Shown piece by piece: positions 10,637 through 22,181 of a DNA stretch of 64,000 nt. Source of the stretch: Mantamonas sphyraenae (lineage: Eukaryota > CRuMs > Mantamonadidae); assembly GCA_026936335.1 (NCBI GenBank), contig JAPMXV010000042.1, positions 496,001 to 560,000 on the forward strand, written 5' to 3'. The translations under genes were made by a program, and so were the position numbers. Each line of letters opens with the position of its first letter. The first letter of the stretch is position 1. The notes under the pieces were generated by a model. It saw only the letters and a program-made list of their open reading frames with translations, did no database searches and was not told the DNA's origin.

Positions 10637-11424
10637 TTAGGCGCTGCTGCTGCTCACTGCGCCACCCTTGGCCTCGTCCTGCTTGGCCAGCAGGATCACA
10701 GACTTGAGACGAGCCGTGTCCTTCTGCACAAACGCGTTCTTTGTGGCAAAGTCGCAGTACTCCACAACGTGCTCCCACGAGTGCTCTGCATCCTGCTCCG
10801 CGTTGTCCCTGCGCTCCACAAGATCTGCCTCGGTTTCGCTGTCGTGCGTCACCATCCCCATCCGGTGTATGGGTTCCACCGTGTGCACGTCTCTGTGTGT
10901 CAGTTTCCCTCTTCTCCGCCTCGTTCTGCGCCCAAACGTCTCCCTGCAGATTTCCCTCCGGTGGAAAAACCCCTCTGGCGCGTGCGGCTCTCCGCGCGCC
11001 GCCCTCTGCGCAGAACCTACCGGTTCATCCTCTTCGTCTTGTCAATATGTTCGCTGCGCGACTCGGTCTGCTGCTGGCGGAACTGGCTGCCCTCAGCCTT
11101 GATGGCTTCCAGCTCTTCGCGCTCCTCGGCGCGTTGCTGCTGCAGCTTCTTGTCGTGCTCAATCTCCCACTCCCGCAGCGGGCCAGTCGACATGTCCAGG
11201 CCAAAACCACCCGGTCCACCGAATCCGCCAGCGCTTGACCCTGCATCCATCCCCTGCGGCGACGCCAGGTTGTCCAGGTCCACGGCAATGGGAGTGCCAC
11301 CCATACTCGGCGGCGTCTCCGTCTCCACGATGTCCGCCTCCTCGATCTCCTCAGCCCCATCGTCCATCTCGTTGTCCATTTGGTTGTCCGTGCCGTTGTC
11401 GAATCCCTCAAACAATTCGTCCAT
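10637..11424 (-). CDS. Clathrin light chain
   Basis: Regulatory subunit that binds the clathrin heavy-chain hub and controls cage assembly. Exon 1 is 11424-11021 and exon 2 is 10892-10637; the 128-bp intron has donor GTAGGT and acceptor CACACAG. The joined frame is 219 residues, normal for the family. The acidic glycine-rich N-terminal third opens with MDELFEGFDNG. A long central helix follows (PLREWEIEHDKKLQQQRAEE), which is the heavy-chain-binding region and aligns with the RKWREEQMERL segment of animal light chains. The C-terminal block SWEHVVEYCDF...ARLKSVILLAKQ matches the conserved WERVARLCDF...RMRSVLISLKQ end. The clathrin heavy chain is not in this window. Positioned convergent to RPL10 with 281 bp between stop codons. 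Confidence 0.88.
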
Positions 11425-11854
11425 GGTGTCGCTGTTCGATTCCGTGTTTGTGTGCGCGCGTCGGTGTGATGCCCACAAATGACCTTTGTTCCACCCTGTG
11501 TGAAGGTTCCTTGCTGTTTCTCTTGGCATGGTGTGATGGGAACCTTTTCTCTTTGCTCTCCATCACAGGGTGATCGAACGACGACGCGCGCCAGTCTCCG
11601 CAACCCAAGCCCTTGTCTCCCTACAGCCGTACGTTCCATCACGTGTCCTCGCTGGCCCTACACAGCGCCGCAAGCAGGTGTACAATCCACTTCTTGCCAT
11701 TGCAGCCTCACGCTCTCCGCGATGTGTCTGCGGTGATGTGGTTTGGTCGAGAGCTGGCCTGGCGCCAAATTCTCGGGAACCCCTTGTTCCTTTACAGCCC
11801 GCTCACAGCTCACACACACCCGCATACCCCGTGCAGAACGTTCACACAGTATCC
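11425..11854. other. Intergenic region between clathrin light chain and DNA2
   Basis: 430 bp between two divergent start codons. It contains an E2F-like GGCGCCAAA element at 11761-11769. The DNA2 frame stays open upstream to 11570, just after a possible acceptor (CATCACAG), so an upstream DNA2 exon is possible. I see no recognisable RNA gene or separate protein. Confidence 0.5.
11761..11769 (-). promoter_or_regulatory. E2F-like site upstream of DNA2
   Basis: Reads TTTGGCGCC on the minus strand, matching the E2F/DP core TTTSGCGC, about 86 bp before the DNA2 ATG. A single short match in GC-rich DNA, so suggestive only. Confidence 0.3.
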
Positions 11855-14800
11855 ATGGCCAAGGAGGGCAAGGTAGAACGCAAATTCAGCATCTCCAGAC
11901 GCCGGAGAAGCAGGCAAGGCGAAGCGCGGGCACGGCCTGATCAACCTCGCGGTGCAGACTCACCCGTCATTCATGTCGACAGTGTACCGCGCATTGGTGA
12001 AGAAAACAGAGGCGAGAGGCTGCAACGCAAGCATCCCGGTGTCTTTAAGGGTCAGATCACACATCGACAGCTGGAGCTGCAGCTTGGCGCGCATCCTGCA
12101 AAGGGAGGCAACCAGGGCCGGCAAGTCACCACGGTGGTCACCGTGCAGACCGGCTCGCCTGTTGCACGTCCCACTATGCGCACTATCGACGACAACCTCA
12201 GCATCACAGACGTCCTCCGCCAAGAAATGGCCGACAAGGTCCTGAAAGACGGCGAACAAGCACGCACCCCGTCCCCCAAGAAGAAGAGCAAGAGCAACCG
12301 GCGGAGGAGGCGCAGCAGGCGTCTTGCCTCTCGTTCTTCTTCCTTCTCCAGGCAGTCCCAGCGCTCGGGGCCTCGGCAAGCCGGCCATCATCGAGCAAAC
12401 CGCTCCGACAACGAGGACAGCAGCGACTACGAAGCGGGCCACAGTGCATCCAATCCAGGCACAGGCGACGACGAATCCGGTGATGAAATGAGCCCCGGGA
12501 CAGCAGTTGTCCAGTGGAACAGCTCGCCCGTCACATCCCGCTTTGCACGCGGCTCCCCGAAGCTCCTCTCCAGCTCACAACAGTTGGCGCAGCTGCGCGA
12601 GCTCATGCACGGCGTGCACAGCGCAGATACACTTGTGTATGATCAGCACACAGGAAGCACAAACAATTCGTTCATCGACGAATGGGCTCGCTCGGCAAGC
12701 GGCAGTGGCGGAAGTGGCAACAGCGGCAGCAGCAGCAGCAGCAGTAGCAGCAGTAGTAGCATTGAAGGGCTTGTGCGCGACAACCTCGCCGTGGCAGACA
12801 GCCAAAGTCCGAACGATCCCGAGATCAACTCGCAAGACTTGGACTTGCAAGCAGGTGCTCGCTCACTTGCCAAACAGCTGCGCGAACGCAAACGGTCCTT
12901 TGACGCTATGGCCGCAACCGATACACCTGCGAGATCCACCACACGCAACCCTTTCCATTTCCCCTGCGGAGGACGTGGACATCCAAGAACCCAGAGTCAA
13001 GAGCCAGGATGGCGACGATCACACTCACAATGCAGCTGCAAAGCGGCAACGCGTGCAGGAGCGGCTTGATACACGGGCGTCGCACACAAACGAAAGCTAC
13101 CGTAAAGAAGACGAGGACGACACAGGCATGGATTTTGAGGCGTGGGTGCAAGTGGCAGATGCGGCGGAGCAAGCGCGTGCACGGTCCTCGTCGCGAGCAA
13201 GTTCCGTGGCCTCAGCCACCACAGAAGCCACAGAGGACACCGTGGACGACGACGACCACGAGCCATTGCGTCTTGCAGGAAACAGCAGCCAGGAGGACAT
13301 TGTGCCCGACAGCCAAGGTGCGTCTGGACTCGCGCTCTCGCTCTCAGGCCGCTCCCAATCCATGCCCATCATCAGTCGCCCACAAGAAGACCTCATCTCG
13401 CCGGAGAAAAGTCTGTTCATTGACGACGATGACTTCTTCGACGATGACATCTTTGCCAACGCCGTCGATCAGGCCATGGACGCAATTGAGGCCACCGAGC
13501 GCGTGGCTGCAGGACGCCTTGTCGAACGTCCTCGTACCGCGTTGGGCATCACATTTGCAGGTAACAACGACGATGTGACGACGGGGCCCACGACGACCGC
13601 GCAGCGTCCTACCACATTGTTTCCTGCTCAGTCTGCGGCCTCGGGCGGCACCAACTCGTGGACCAGCATGGACACGCAGAACAGGTACTGGAGGCGCATG
13701 ATTGTGCACAGGGTCGAGTGTGTAGAGGGGGAGAAGCACGTGCTGCTGCAGCAGGTCATTACAGGAAGCGGTATCGGCAGCACCGGGTTCGAACGGACCT
13801 CCTCGTCAACGCAGAGGTTTGTGCGCCGAAGCAGCAGCCTTAGCTCCGACACCTTGGCAGCTTCAGGCGTCGTCCTGGACGACCAGAGCAAACGCGTGAT
13901 CCTGCGCGACCAGTGGGCGTGCACAGACCTTTGCGAAGCGATGATTGTCAACCTCGTGGGCACCAGCCAGGTGTACGACGACAGTGTCTTGGTCATCGAC
14001 AGCAACAGCGACAGCGTGCTTGTTGTCCTCCCCGACCTTTTGCTGTCCAACACGCAGATCGCGCGTGCTGTCGGATGTCTGCGCCAGTCTGTGCTCGAGG
14101 ACCGTGTCGACCACTACGATCCCAACGTGCATCTGGTCGTCGGTCTCATGGGCCACGAGCTCGTCCAGCATGCCATGGAGTCCAATTGCTTCACGAGGGA
14201 CAGTCTGGAGAAGGAAACCCAGACCATCGTCCACAACTTTCTCGAACGGCGCTTTGCCATCGATCTGGACGAGGAAAAGGCAACCATGGCCATGCACGAG
14301 CTGATTGACGCCATTGTCGACTGGGGCGACAAGTTCCACATCAGCAAAACAGGCTCCACCTTGCCACTGGAGGGCTCGGAAAGCTTCAAGAGTCCCAAAT
14401 GGCCGTGCTCGAAACGAGGGCCACCGAAGAGAACTTTTGGTCGCCCATGCTGGGTATCAAAGGCAAGGTGGATGCCACAGTGAACGTGAGGCTGAAGAGG
14501 GAACGCCAAGAAGCGCAGGAGCTAATTCTGCCCCTGGAGATCAAGACGGGCAAGCAGACGACTGTGAACCACCACCGCGCACAGGCCACTCTCTACACAT
14601 TGATGCTGGCAGAGCGCAACGGCGTGCCCGTGCCCCTCTCGCTGATGTTTTTCCCCAAAGCACGGCACGCGTTTGGCGTGATTGCTCACCCGTTTGAACT
14701 GCAGGCGCTAATCCAGGTGCGCAACAAGCTGGCAATGCACATTCAACAGTACGGCAAGTGGTACGAGTGCACCGGGCTTCGACACGAAAACGACGCCGAA

Positions 14801-17238
14801 GGCGACCACAGCGGAAGCAGCGGCAGTAGCACAGCAAGCAGCCCCGGAGACAGCACAAGCATCGATATCGAGGACATGGGCATCTCCAAGGATGACCTCA
14901 GCGGACGTGTGCGTGAGCATGTGCGCAGGCGGCTCGGTGGTCGCCAGCAGATTCACACACCGGGTATCGACGAACTGTCTGTGGTGCCAGAGGACGTCGT
15001 GGAGCGTGCGCACAAGTACATGCCTCCGATGATTCGCAACGAACGCACTTGCCGCTCCTGTTCTCAGGCCGACAACTGCATGACCTTCCACAAACTGCTC
15101 GAAGGGGGAGACGCCGGGACGGCTGGCGCGGGCGATCTGTTCAAAACCATCACAGGGCACATGAGCAAGCGGGACGCCATCTTTCTCATGCACTGGGACT
15201 TTCTGCTGGAGCTCGAGCTGCGTGAGGCAATGGTGCGGGACCGCGAGATCTGGCTCACGGATTCGCGCCGCCGTGACTCTTGCGCTGGCTCCATGGTTAT
15301 CACCAGCGAAGAAGGGGTTGGAGAAGGCAAGTACCGGTATATATTTCTCAAAATCAGAGGACGCGGTTGGCCACAGAAAGCAGCAGCAGCAGCAGTAGCA
15401 GCAGCAGCAGCAGTGGCGCTCGCAGTGGCGCACGAACGACGACTGAAACTGAGGCACAGCAACTGCGTCCACGGCCGCGGTCGCGCACCGAATCGCTGAT
15501 GTCAATGGAAAGCAATGCGTCTGAAGGGAACGGCGAGGCAAAGATTGCAAAGGGCGACTACGTTGTCATCAGCATGGAGGAGGGGATGACGGGTGCAGCA
15601 ACGGGGTTTGTGATTGACGTCAGTCGGTCCAAGGGCACGTATGTGGTTCAGGCAGAAACCCGGTTGCGTGTTCCGGATGTGTACAGTGTGGCCTCTCCGT
15701 TCCAGTGCAAGTGGCGCCTGGACAAGGGCGAGTTTGTCAAGATGTTCAAGAAAGGCCGAGCCAACGTGTACGCTGCCCTGGCGCCGAGAAAGGAGGCCAC
15801 AAGTATGCGGTTGCGATCGTGGATTGTGTACCAGGAGGAGCCGCAGTACGAGAGTGAGGAGTGGCTAGAACAGAATTGCGGCCACGTGTTGGACGAATTG
15901 CGTGGGCGATTGAACCCGGATCAGGAGGAAGCAGTCGCAACGGTGCTGCGTGCGCGTGACTATGCACTCATTCTGGGCATGCCAGGCACGGGCAAGACCA
16001 CAACCATTGCCATGCTTGTCAAGGCGCTTGTGAAGCTGGGCAAACGCGTACTGGTGAGTTCGTACACCCACTCTGCTGTGGACAACGTGCTGGTTAAGAT
16101 CGGCGAAGAGGGCATCGACTATCTGCGTTTGGGCAAGATGGCCTCGATTCAGGAGGAGGTGCGGCATAACACGGTGAAGGGGAAAGGCTGTCGCAACGTG
16201 GCCGAATTGCAGGATCTGGTGGAGAACGTGATGGTGGTGGGCTGCACAACCAGCAGTACGGGCGACCACGTGCTGCAAAAGCTTCGCTTCGACTATTGCA
16301 TCGTGGATGAGGCGAGCCAGTGCACGCTGCCGTCGTGCCTGGGCCCTCTTCGCTTTGCCGATCGCTTCGTGCTTGTGGGAGATCACAACCAGCTGCCTCC
16401 GCTGGTGCGTAGCCAGACAGCACGCAATCTTGGCCTGACGGTGAGCTTGTTCAAATTTCTGAGCGAACGGCATCCACACAGCGTCGTGCAGTTGTGCTAT
16501 CAGTACCGGATGACGCGCAACGTCATGCTTGTGTCCAACACCCTTGTGTACGACCACAAGCTCCGCTGCGGCACAGAAGAGGTGGCCAACTCCAAGCTGG
16601 AGCTGCCCATGCCGGAAAAGATGCTTGAGGATCGGCTGGGCAACACCGACCATTGGTTGTCCGAGGTACTCCAGCCCGAACACACGGTGATGTTTCTGAA
16701 CACAGACCGTGTGCCTGCGTGGGAAGAGGGCCGAGAAAACAGGGTGGAGGCAGTGCTTGTGTCGCACATTGTGCGCGCTCTGGTGGCGTGTGGGCTCGGG
16801 TGCAAGGACATCGGCGTCATTTCGCCGTTCCGCGCACAGTTGCAGGTGATTCAGTATCTGCTGCCCGAGCGCAAGTACCATGGCCTGAATGTGTACACCG
16901 TCGACAGATTCCAGGGCAAAGACAAGGAATGCGTGATTGTGAGCCTCGTGCGCAGCAACGAGCACGAAGGCGTGGGAGATCTGCTCAAAGACTGGAGACG
17001 CGTCAACGTGGCTTTTACGCGTGCCAAGAAGAAGCTCATCGTGATTGGGTCCATGCGTACACTGAACCCTCAGGTGGAGGAGGGTCAAGAGAAGCACAGC
17101 ATCGCCAAGTTCCTGGAGTTGGTGAACCAGCACGGGTGGAGTATGGACCTCCCAGAGGAAGCGCACAGGGACTTTGTGGACGATGATATGGGAGTTTCGC
17201 AGAGTCAGACGAGTGGGATGGTCGTGGAAGAAGGGTGA
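11855..17238 (+). CDS. DNA2: DNA2 replication/repair helicase-nuclease (three frame breaks in this sequence)
   Basis: Bifunctional 5' flap nuclease and superfamily-1 helicase acting in Okazaki-fragment processing and resection; about 1,795 codons. Frames run 11855-~12962 (disordered basic/serine N-terminus), ~12963-14395, ~14397-15345, and ~15346-17238. Visible parts: the first Fe-S cysteine in IARAVGCLRQSVL, nuclease Asp in GIKGKVD, Glu and Lys in LPLEIKTGK, the remaining cysteines in CRSCSQADNC, then Walker A GMPGTGKTTT, Walker B IVDEASQ, VLVGDHNQLPPLV, TVDRFQGKDK and WRRVNVAFTRAKKKL. Breaks lie at CCCC (12961), CCC (about 14394) and TTT (about 15344). Adding or removing one base at each restores an uninterrupted protein matching the family across each join, and no plausible intron fits. 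I therefore read it as a functional gene with sequence errors. It ends one base from the convergent LRR gene. Confidence 0.9.
12732..12768. repeat. (AGC/AGT)n serine repeat in DNA2
   Basis: Trinucleotide run read as polyserine in the DNA2 frame at its disordered N-terminus. A second such tract lies at about 15378-15412, between the nuclease and helicase domains. Confidence 0.85.
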
Positions 17239-17239
17239 T

Positions 17240-20200
17240 TCATTGCGCGATCAGCAATGGCTCCTCCATGCTTCGCATCCTCACCGACACAGACGAATGC
17301 AAGTGTTCCCGGTGGGTCTCTCCAGTCTTGTGTGCGTACCAGGTCGCCATCACGTGTCTCCGCAGCCTCGTCATGCCTGCAGAGAGATTCTTGGATGCCA
17401 TGGCCAGCAGAAGAGCAAATCCCACGACGATCGTCACCACAACCACACCAAGGGCGACAACATCCACTGTGCCTGCGTCAAAGTGTGAGCGACTCAGTGT
17501 CACCGCTGTGCCCGTGACAAACACAGTGAGGAGCGTGAACAGGCTGAGCGTTTCCAGCCTGTTGTCCAGATCGCGCACAAATGGCCTCGTGCGCTGGTGG
17601 TACCAGATGGAGACAAGCAGCGTCAGAAACAAGACAATGAAAAACGTTATCTGCGAGTAGAAAGGCACGGCAGTGACCAGCACGGTGACGACGATGCGGC
17701 GTGCGATCACAACTAGCTCGTACGTCGCCTCCTCACGTCGATACGATCGATATAGGAAACCAAACGCGGTCTGAGCCCAGGCTTGGTCCATTTCATCGGT
17801 CTTGTGCAAGTGCCAAAGGACAAGGCTGTCGGCAACGGGCAGCAATGCGCCGACACACACCAGCAGCATCCATGCGACTGCCTGCACTCCAAGCAGCGTC
17901 CCGTCCCTTGATCCTGGTCCTGCACACAAGATAAAGGGGTACTGGTTCAGGAAGAGCCATGGTGAGCCGGCACCCGTGTTGGAGTCTGTGCACATCAGGA
18001 AACTGAGCGACTGCAACAGAATCGGCCCATACGCGACATGAAGGGTGAACAGGACCAATCCAACCAATCTGTGCTTGCCACGCACACCCATGGATGCCTC
18101 TTCAGCTTCCTGGTCCACTGCCAACTGTGTGGCAGCCTCCACAGCCCCCGGCAGCATCTTCGGCAGTCTCCACCACCTCACCTCTGTGGCCACGATTGGC
18201 TCGCCACCTTGACACCTTTTTCCACACCACTGTGGAAGTGACACCAAGCACCACCAGAGGCACCACCAGTGTTGTGCTGGCCACAAACTCGCCATTCCAA
18301 CGTTCTGTGAATCCGCTCGGGGCCACAAACAGACACTGAAGCGTCGACACGCTCAGGTTCACCGAAGATGCCATCTGCGTCACGAATCCCATGATGCTGC
18401 TCATCGATTCACGCAATCCGGATGCAGGCGACGATTCCGCAACGCTGTCCAGCCGCTGCACACGGTGCAACGCCGTTGTCAACGAGATCGACGACCGCTC
18501 GATCGTGGCCAGGATCTGCCAGAAGAAGAGGACGATCTTGAGAGTGGCCGAGTCTCCGCCTTGGTACAGCCTGCGTGAATTGACCAACCAGACAAACAGG
18601 GAGAAAAGGAGAACGTACAGTGCCATCGTGAGCGCTACTGTCCCGGGCGATGGGCAAGACTCGCACACGCGAGCTGTCTTGTAGAATCCGATGTCGCATT
18701 CGCTGCACAGTCGTGATCCATCGCGATAGCCGGGTGCACACGACAGGCTGCGGCTTTTGTGCCCATCAGCGTTGTCCTGCTTCACCTCGACACAGGCTTG
18801 TGCCACCGGACATGGAAGGACGGCAAGAAAGGTCGAGGTGTCGTTGGGTTGCGTGACGACACGACAGCCTCGGATGCCTCCTGCAGTGCACTCGCAATCA
18901 GAAAACTCCTCCGGGCATCGAAGGCATTGCTGGGCAAACCCGTAAAATCGGTCGGTGCACGCACACTGCTCCAACCAATTGTCAGGCTCGTAGAAAAAGA
19001 GCAACGGTAGGCCGTCGCTGCGGGAGAAGGTGCGGCATGACACGTTGCCGAACAAACGGTGGCTCGACCGCTTTGCCTTGAGGAACGTGGTGTCACCCAA
19101 GGACAGACGCATGGACGTGTTTGTCACATCCACGTACCACAATGAGCTGCTTTCTCTCATGGACGACGGAAAGCCGCCGTGGATGGCCGAGTTGTGGAGA
19201 TCGAGCCGCTGGAGACGATCCAGCGTGGGCCAGGAACCGATAGAGCCAGACAGGCTCGTGTTGAACAGCCTGAGTTGTTCGATCTGTGTCAATTGCAGAG
19301 CAGTAACATCTCCGAGCAGGTTTGGGTTGTCCGAGAGGTCCAGACTACGCAGGGGGGGCTGTGTGATGCTGAAGACCAACTCCTTGATGCGGTTGCCAGA
19401 CGCAGACAGATGCACGAGATTCGGCGGCAGGGCGTCCCAGTTGACATCGTCGTGGATGAGGTTGTCATCCACGCGAAGCGTGGACAGCAGACTGACCTGC
19501 GCTACGGCGTCCATCACAGCAGTGAGCTTGTTGTGCGAGACATCCAGCGTCGCAAGCTGCTCCATCTGCACCAACGACGGCAAGGTGTCGATGTAATTGG
19601 ACGAGAGATCCACCAAGGTGATCCCCTGTGCGGCATTCAGGCCTGGTGGGAACACGCGGAGGCTGTTGTTCGCGGCGCTGAAGAAGCGCAGGCGTGGAAC
19701 CTCAAACACAGCAGCTGGAATGGATGTCAGCGCGTTGTTGTCCACTACCAGACTGCTCAGATTGGTCAATCCGCCGATTGTGCTCGGGAGAGCCTCCAAC
19801 AGATTGTCGGACACGTCCAGGGAAAAGCACCCTTTCAGATTCCCCACAGTCGGCGGGAGACTGACCAACTTGTTCGAGCTCACTTCCAAACGCAACAGGT
19901 TGGTGAGATTTCCGATGCATGCGGGAAGCGAATGCAATTGATTCGCGTCCGCCAGGAGAAGAATGAGGTTCTTGCAGCCGCAAATGGAACCAGGGAGCCC
20001 AGTCAGCTTGTTGTTGCTGAGAAAGGCAAATCGGAGTTCCTGGAGCTGATCAAGGGATTGCGGGAGGTCCATGAGCTTGTTTCCGTTCATCTTGAGGGTG
20101 CGCAGCTTCGCTAGCCGCACCAGGCTCTGGGGCAACAGCGATAGCGCATTGCCAGCCAGATCGAGGGTTGTGAGATCCAGCCAATGTTCCAGAAAGGTGG

Positions 20201-22070
20201 AAACATCACCTATGCGGTTGCCCGACAGAACAAGGCGATTCAGTCGAGTCAAATTGGCAAGGGAGGCGGGCAAGCTCGACAAGCGGTTGTTGCTCATGAG
20301 GAGGCTCTGGAGGGACGTCAGTCTGCCCAACCTCGAGGGTAGACGATCGATGTTGTTGTTGCTGAGGTCAAGAAGGACGAGCTTGGCGTTGGTGTGTTCG
20401 ATGAAACTGGGCACGGCGTCAAAGGCGTTGTCGTGGAGAATCACGTTTCGCAAGCGAGTCAAGTTTGCGAACGAGTCTGGAAGGCTGTTGAGCTGATTGT
20501 TTCCTGCGCTGACTGTGAGCAGGTTGTCGCTGCGACCCAGGGAGGACGGCAACGAGGCCAGTTTGTTGTTGTCCACGTACATCCGTTGGAGGTTCGGCAT
20601 CGCCAGGTCGACAGGCAAAGTTTGTAGATTGTTGTGAGCCATGTCCAGGACAAACAAGGTGGTGAGCTTGGACACTGATGCTGGCATGTGCACGAGCTGG
20701 TTTCTGGACAGCAGCAACGTCGCGAGGCTGCTGACGTTGAACAAGGCTTCGGGGAGTGCAGTCAGCTTGTTGCTGCTTATGTCAAGTTGAAAGAGTCGTT
20801 GGAGCTTGCCGATTCCGTGCGGAAGATGCCGAATTTCGTTTGACGGGAGATCCAACGCGACCAATCGCGACAAATTGCTGATGGCCTGAGGGAGTGCGGA
20901 CAGCCGGTTCGACGCCAGGCTTAGAAACTCTAAAGATGTGAGCTGTACAATCTGGTGCGGAAATGTGTCAAACTGATTGCCAGTGAGATCCAGTCGGTGG
21001 AGTGTGGCCAGGTTGCCAAAGCCAATCGGGAGTGATGAGAGACGATTGCGGCTTGCACCCAGCTCGTGGAGCATGGAAAGGTATGAAAGAGAATTTGGAA
21101 GTGTGTTCAGGTCGTTAGCGTCGACAAAGAGCTCTCGCAACGCTGGAAGGTCGCCGAGCGCAATTGGCAGGTCACGGAGGCTGTTGTGGCTGACGTCCAG
21201 TTTTGCGAGATGAACAAGGCGCGACACACATTCAGGCAGACTTTCAAGTCGATTGAAGTTGAGAAGGAGGGTAGTGAGGGCGGTGGCATTGCAGAGGGGG
21301 AACGGGAGAGACGTCAGCTTGTTGTTGCCGGCATCCAGCCTATTGAGTCGATGGAGTGACCCCATAAGTGGCGGAAGCTGCTCGATGAGGTTGAAAGGCA
21401 TGTCGAATGAGCGCAAGGCGGTGAGGTTCCCAATGGAGAGTGGGAGGGACGACAACCGGTTGGATGACACGTCGAGAGTCCGCAGCATTTGCAGCTCTCC
21501 AATGGACTCTGGAAGCTCCCGAAGCTGGTTCTTTGCAAGGTGGAGAGTCTGCAGAGACTTCAATTGTCCGATGTCTCGTGGAAGCGTGGAGAGACGGTTG
21601 TTGCGAGCGTCCAAGCGGGTGAGTTTGCGCAGTCGGGTCAATTCGGGGGGCAGGCTCGACAGCTGGTTGCCATCGACCTCTAGAAACTGGAGCTGAGTGT
21701 AGTTATGTACAAAGGAAGGCAGGCGTTGCAGAGCCAGGTCCTTGAGAAAGAGGATGGCAACGCCAGGTACGTCCGCCCACGCACGCTCGCTTTCCGGTGT
21801 CGGAGGACGCGAGAAGACGATGATGAGCGGGGTGGTGCTGTGACCGCAGCACGGATCCGAAGCATTGAAGCCGTCCACCCAAGTTTCGCAGCCCTGGACT
21901 ACGCTCCAGGAGCAGAAGCACGCTGTTGTGGGTTGTGCCCCAACAACACTGGCCACGTTTGTGAGGGCGGCTCGCTGATCACACGAGGCCCGTGCGGTGG
22001 GTACAAATGGGAGGAGGAGGAAAAGGAGGAAAAGGAGGAACGGGATTGTTTGTCCATGTCCCTTCCACAT
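17240..22070 (-). CDS. LRR / Cys-rich / multipass membrane receptor 1 (one frame break)
   Basis: Large surface protein of about 1,609 residues. A signal peptide (MWKGHGQTIPFLLFLLFLLL) begins at 22070, followed by a cysteine-bearing cap. Next come roughly 35 leucine-rich repeats of about 23 residues (L..L.L..N.L..LP type, e.g. LQFLEVDGNQLSSLPPEL). A cysteine-rich module follows (CACTDRFYGFAQQCLRCP, then SRLCSECDIGFYKTARVCESC), then a multipass region with about eight hydrophobic helices. The final third changes frame at a GGGGG run near 18150; with one G fewer the protein continues smoothly into helices ending EEPLLIAQ. The paralogue at 47148-51746 has the same order and shares SVNLS...LQC, SYR+E..YELV..ARR and RPF.RD.DNRLE blocks. 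Function unknown; ligand sensing by the LRRs is inference. A longer frame to 22175 starts with TTG and was not used. Confidence 0.85.
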
Positions 22071-22181
22071 CTGCTGAAGAAAGCCGTGGATGACGTGACG
22101 CTTCCCCGCCCAGACCAACTCCCCGCCCCCCACACCCTCACCCAGGACACACCCAGGACTCTCAGCTGCCGCCAAGTCGCA
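22071..22181. promoter_or_regulatory. Bidirectional promoter, LRR receptor 1 / ankyrin kinase
   Basis: 111 bp between divergent ATGs. It holds a TGACGTGACG element (CRE-like) near 22090 and two C-rich GC-box-like stretches around 22108-22134. No TATA box. Function inferred from position. Confidence 0.45.

Noticed and set aside
14310-14340. A 29-nt GT...AG segment as an intron explaining DNA2 break 2
   Set aside because: Far shorter than all other introns here (79-350 bp), and it would delete the conserved helix around VDWGDKF. A one-base change at CCC fits better.
14390-14405. Programmed -1 frameshift at CCCAAAT in DNA2
   Set aside because: The heptamer is not in the required zero-frame register and repairing slippage would need mismatched tRNA pairing. 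Similar breaks elsewhere argue for base errors.
17240-22175. LRR receptor 1 as a pseudogene
   Set aside because: A single homopolymer break in ~1,600 codons with otherwise intact repeats, cysteines and helices is better explained by error.
22071-22175. N-terminal extension of LRR receptor 1 to 22175
   Set aside because: Begins with TTG and would push the signal peptide inward; the ATG at 22070 starts a clean signal peptide.
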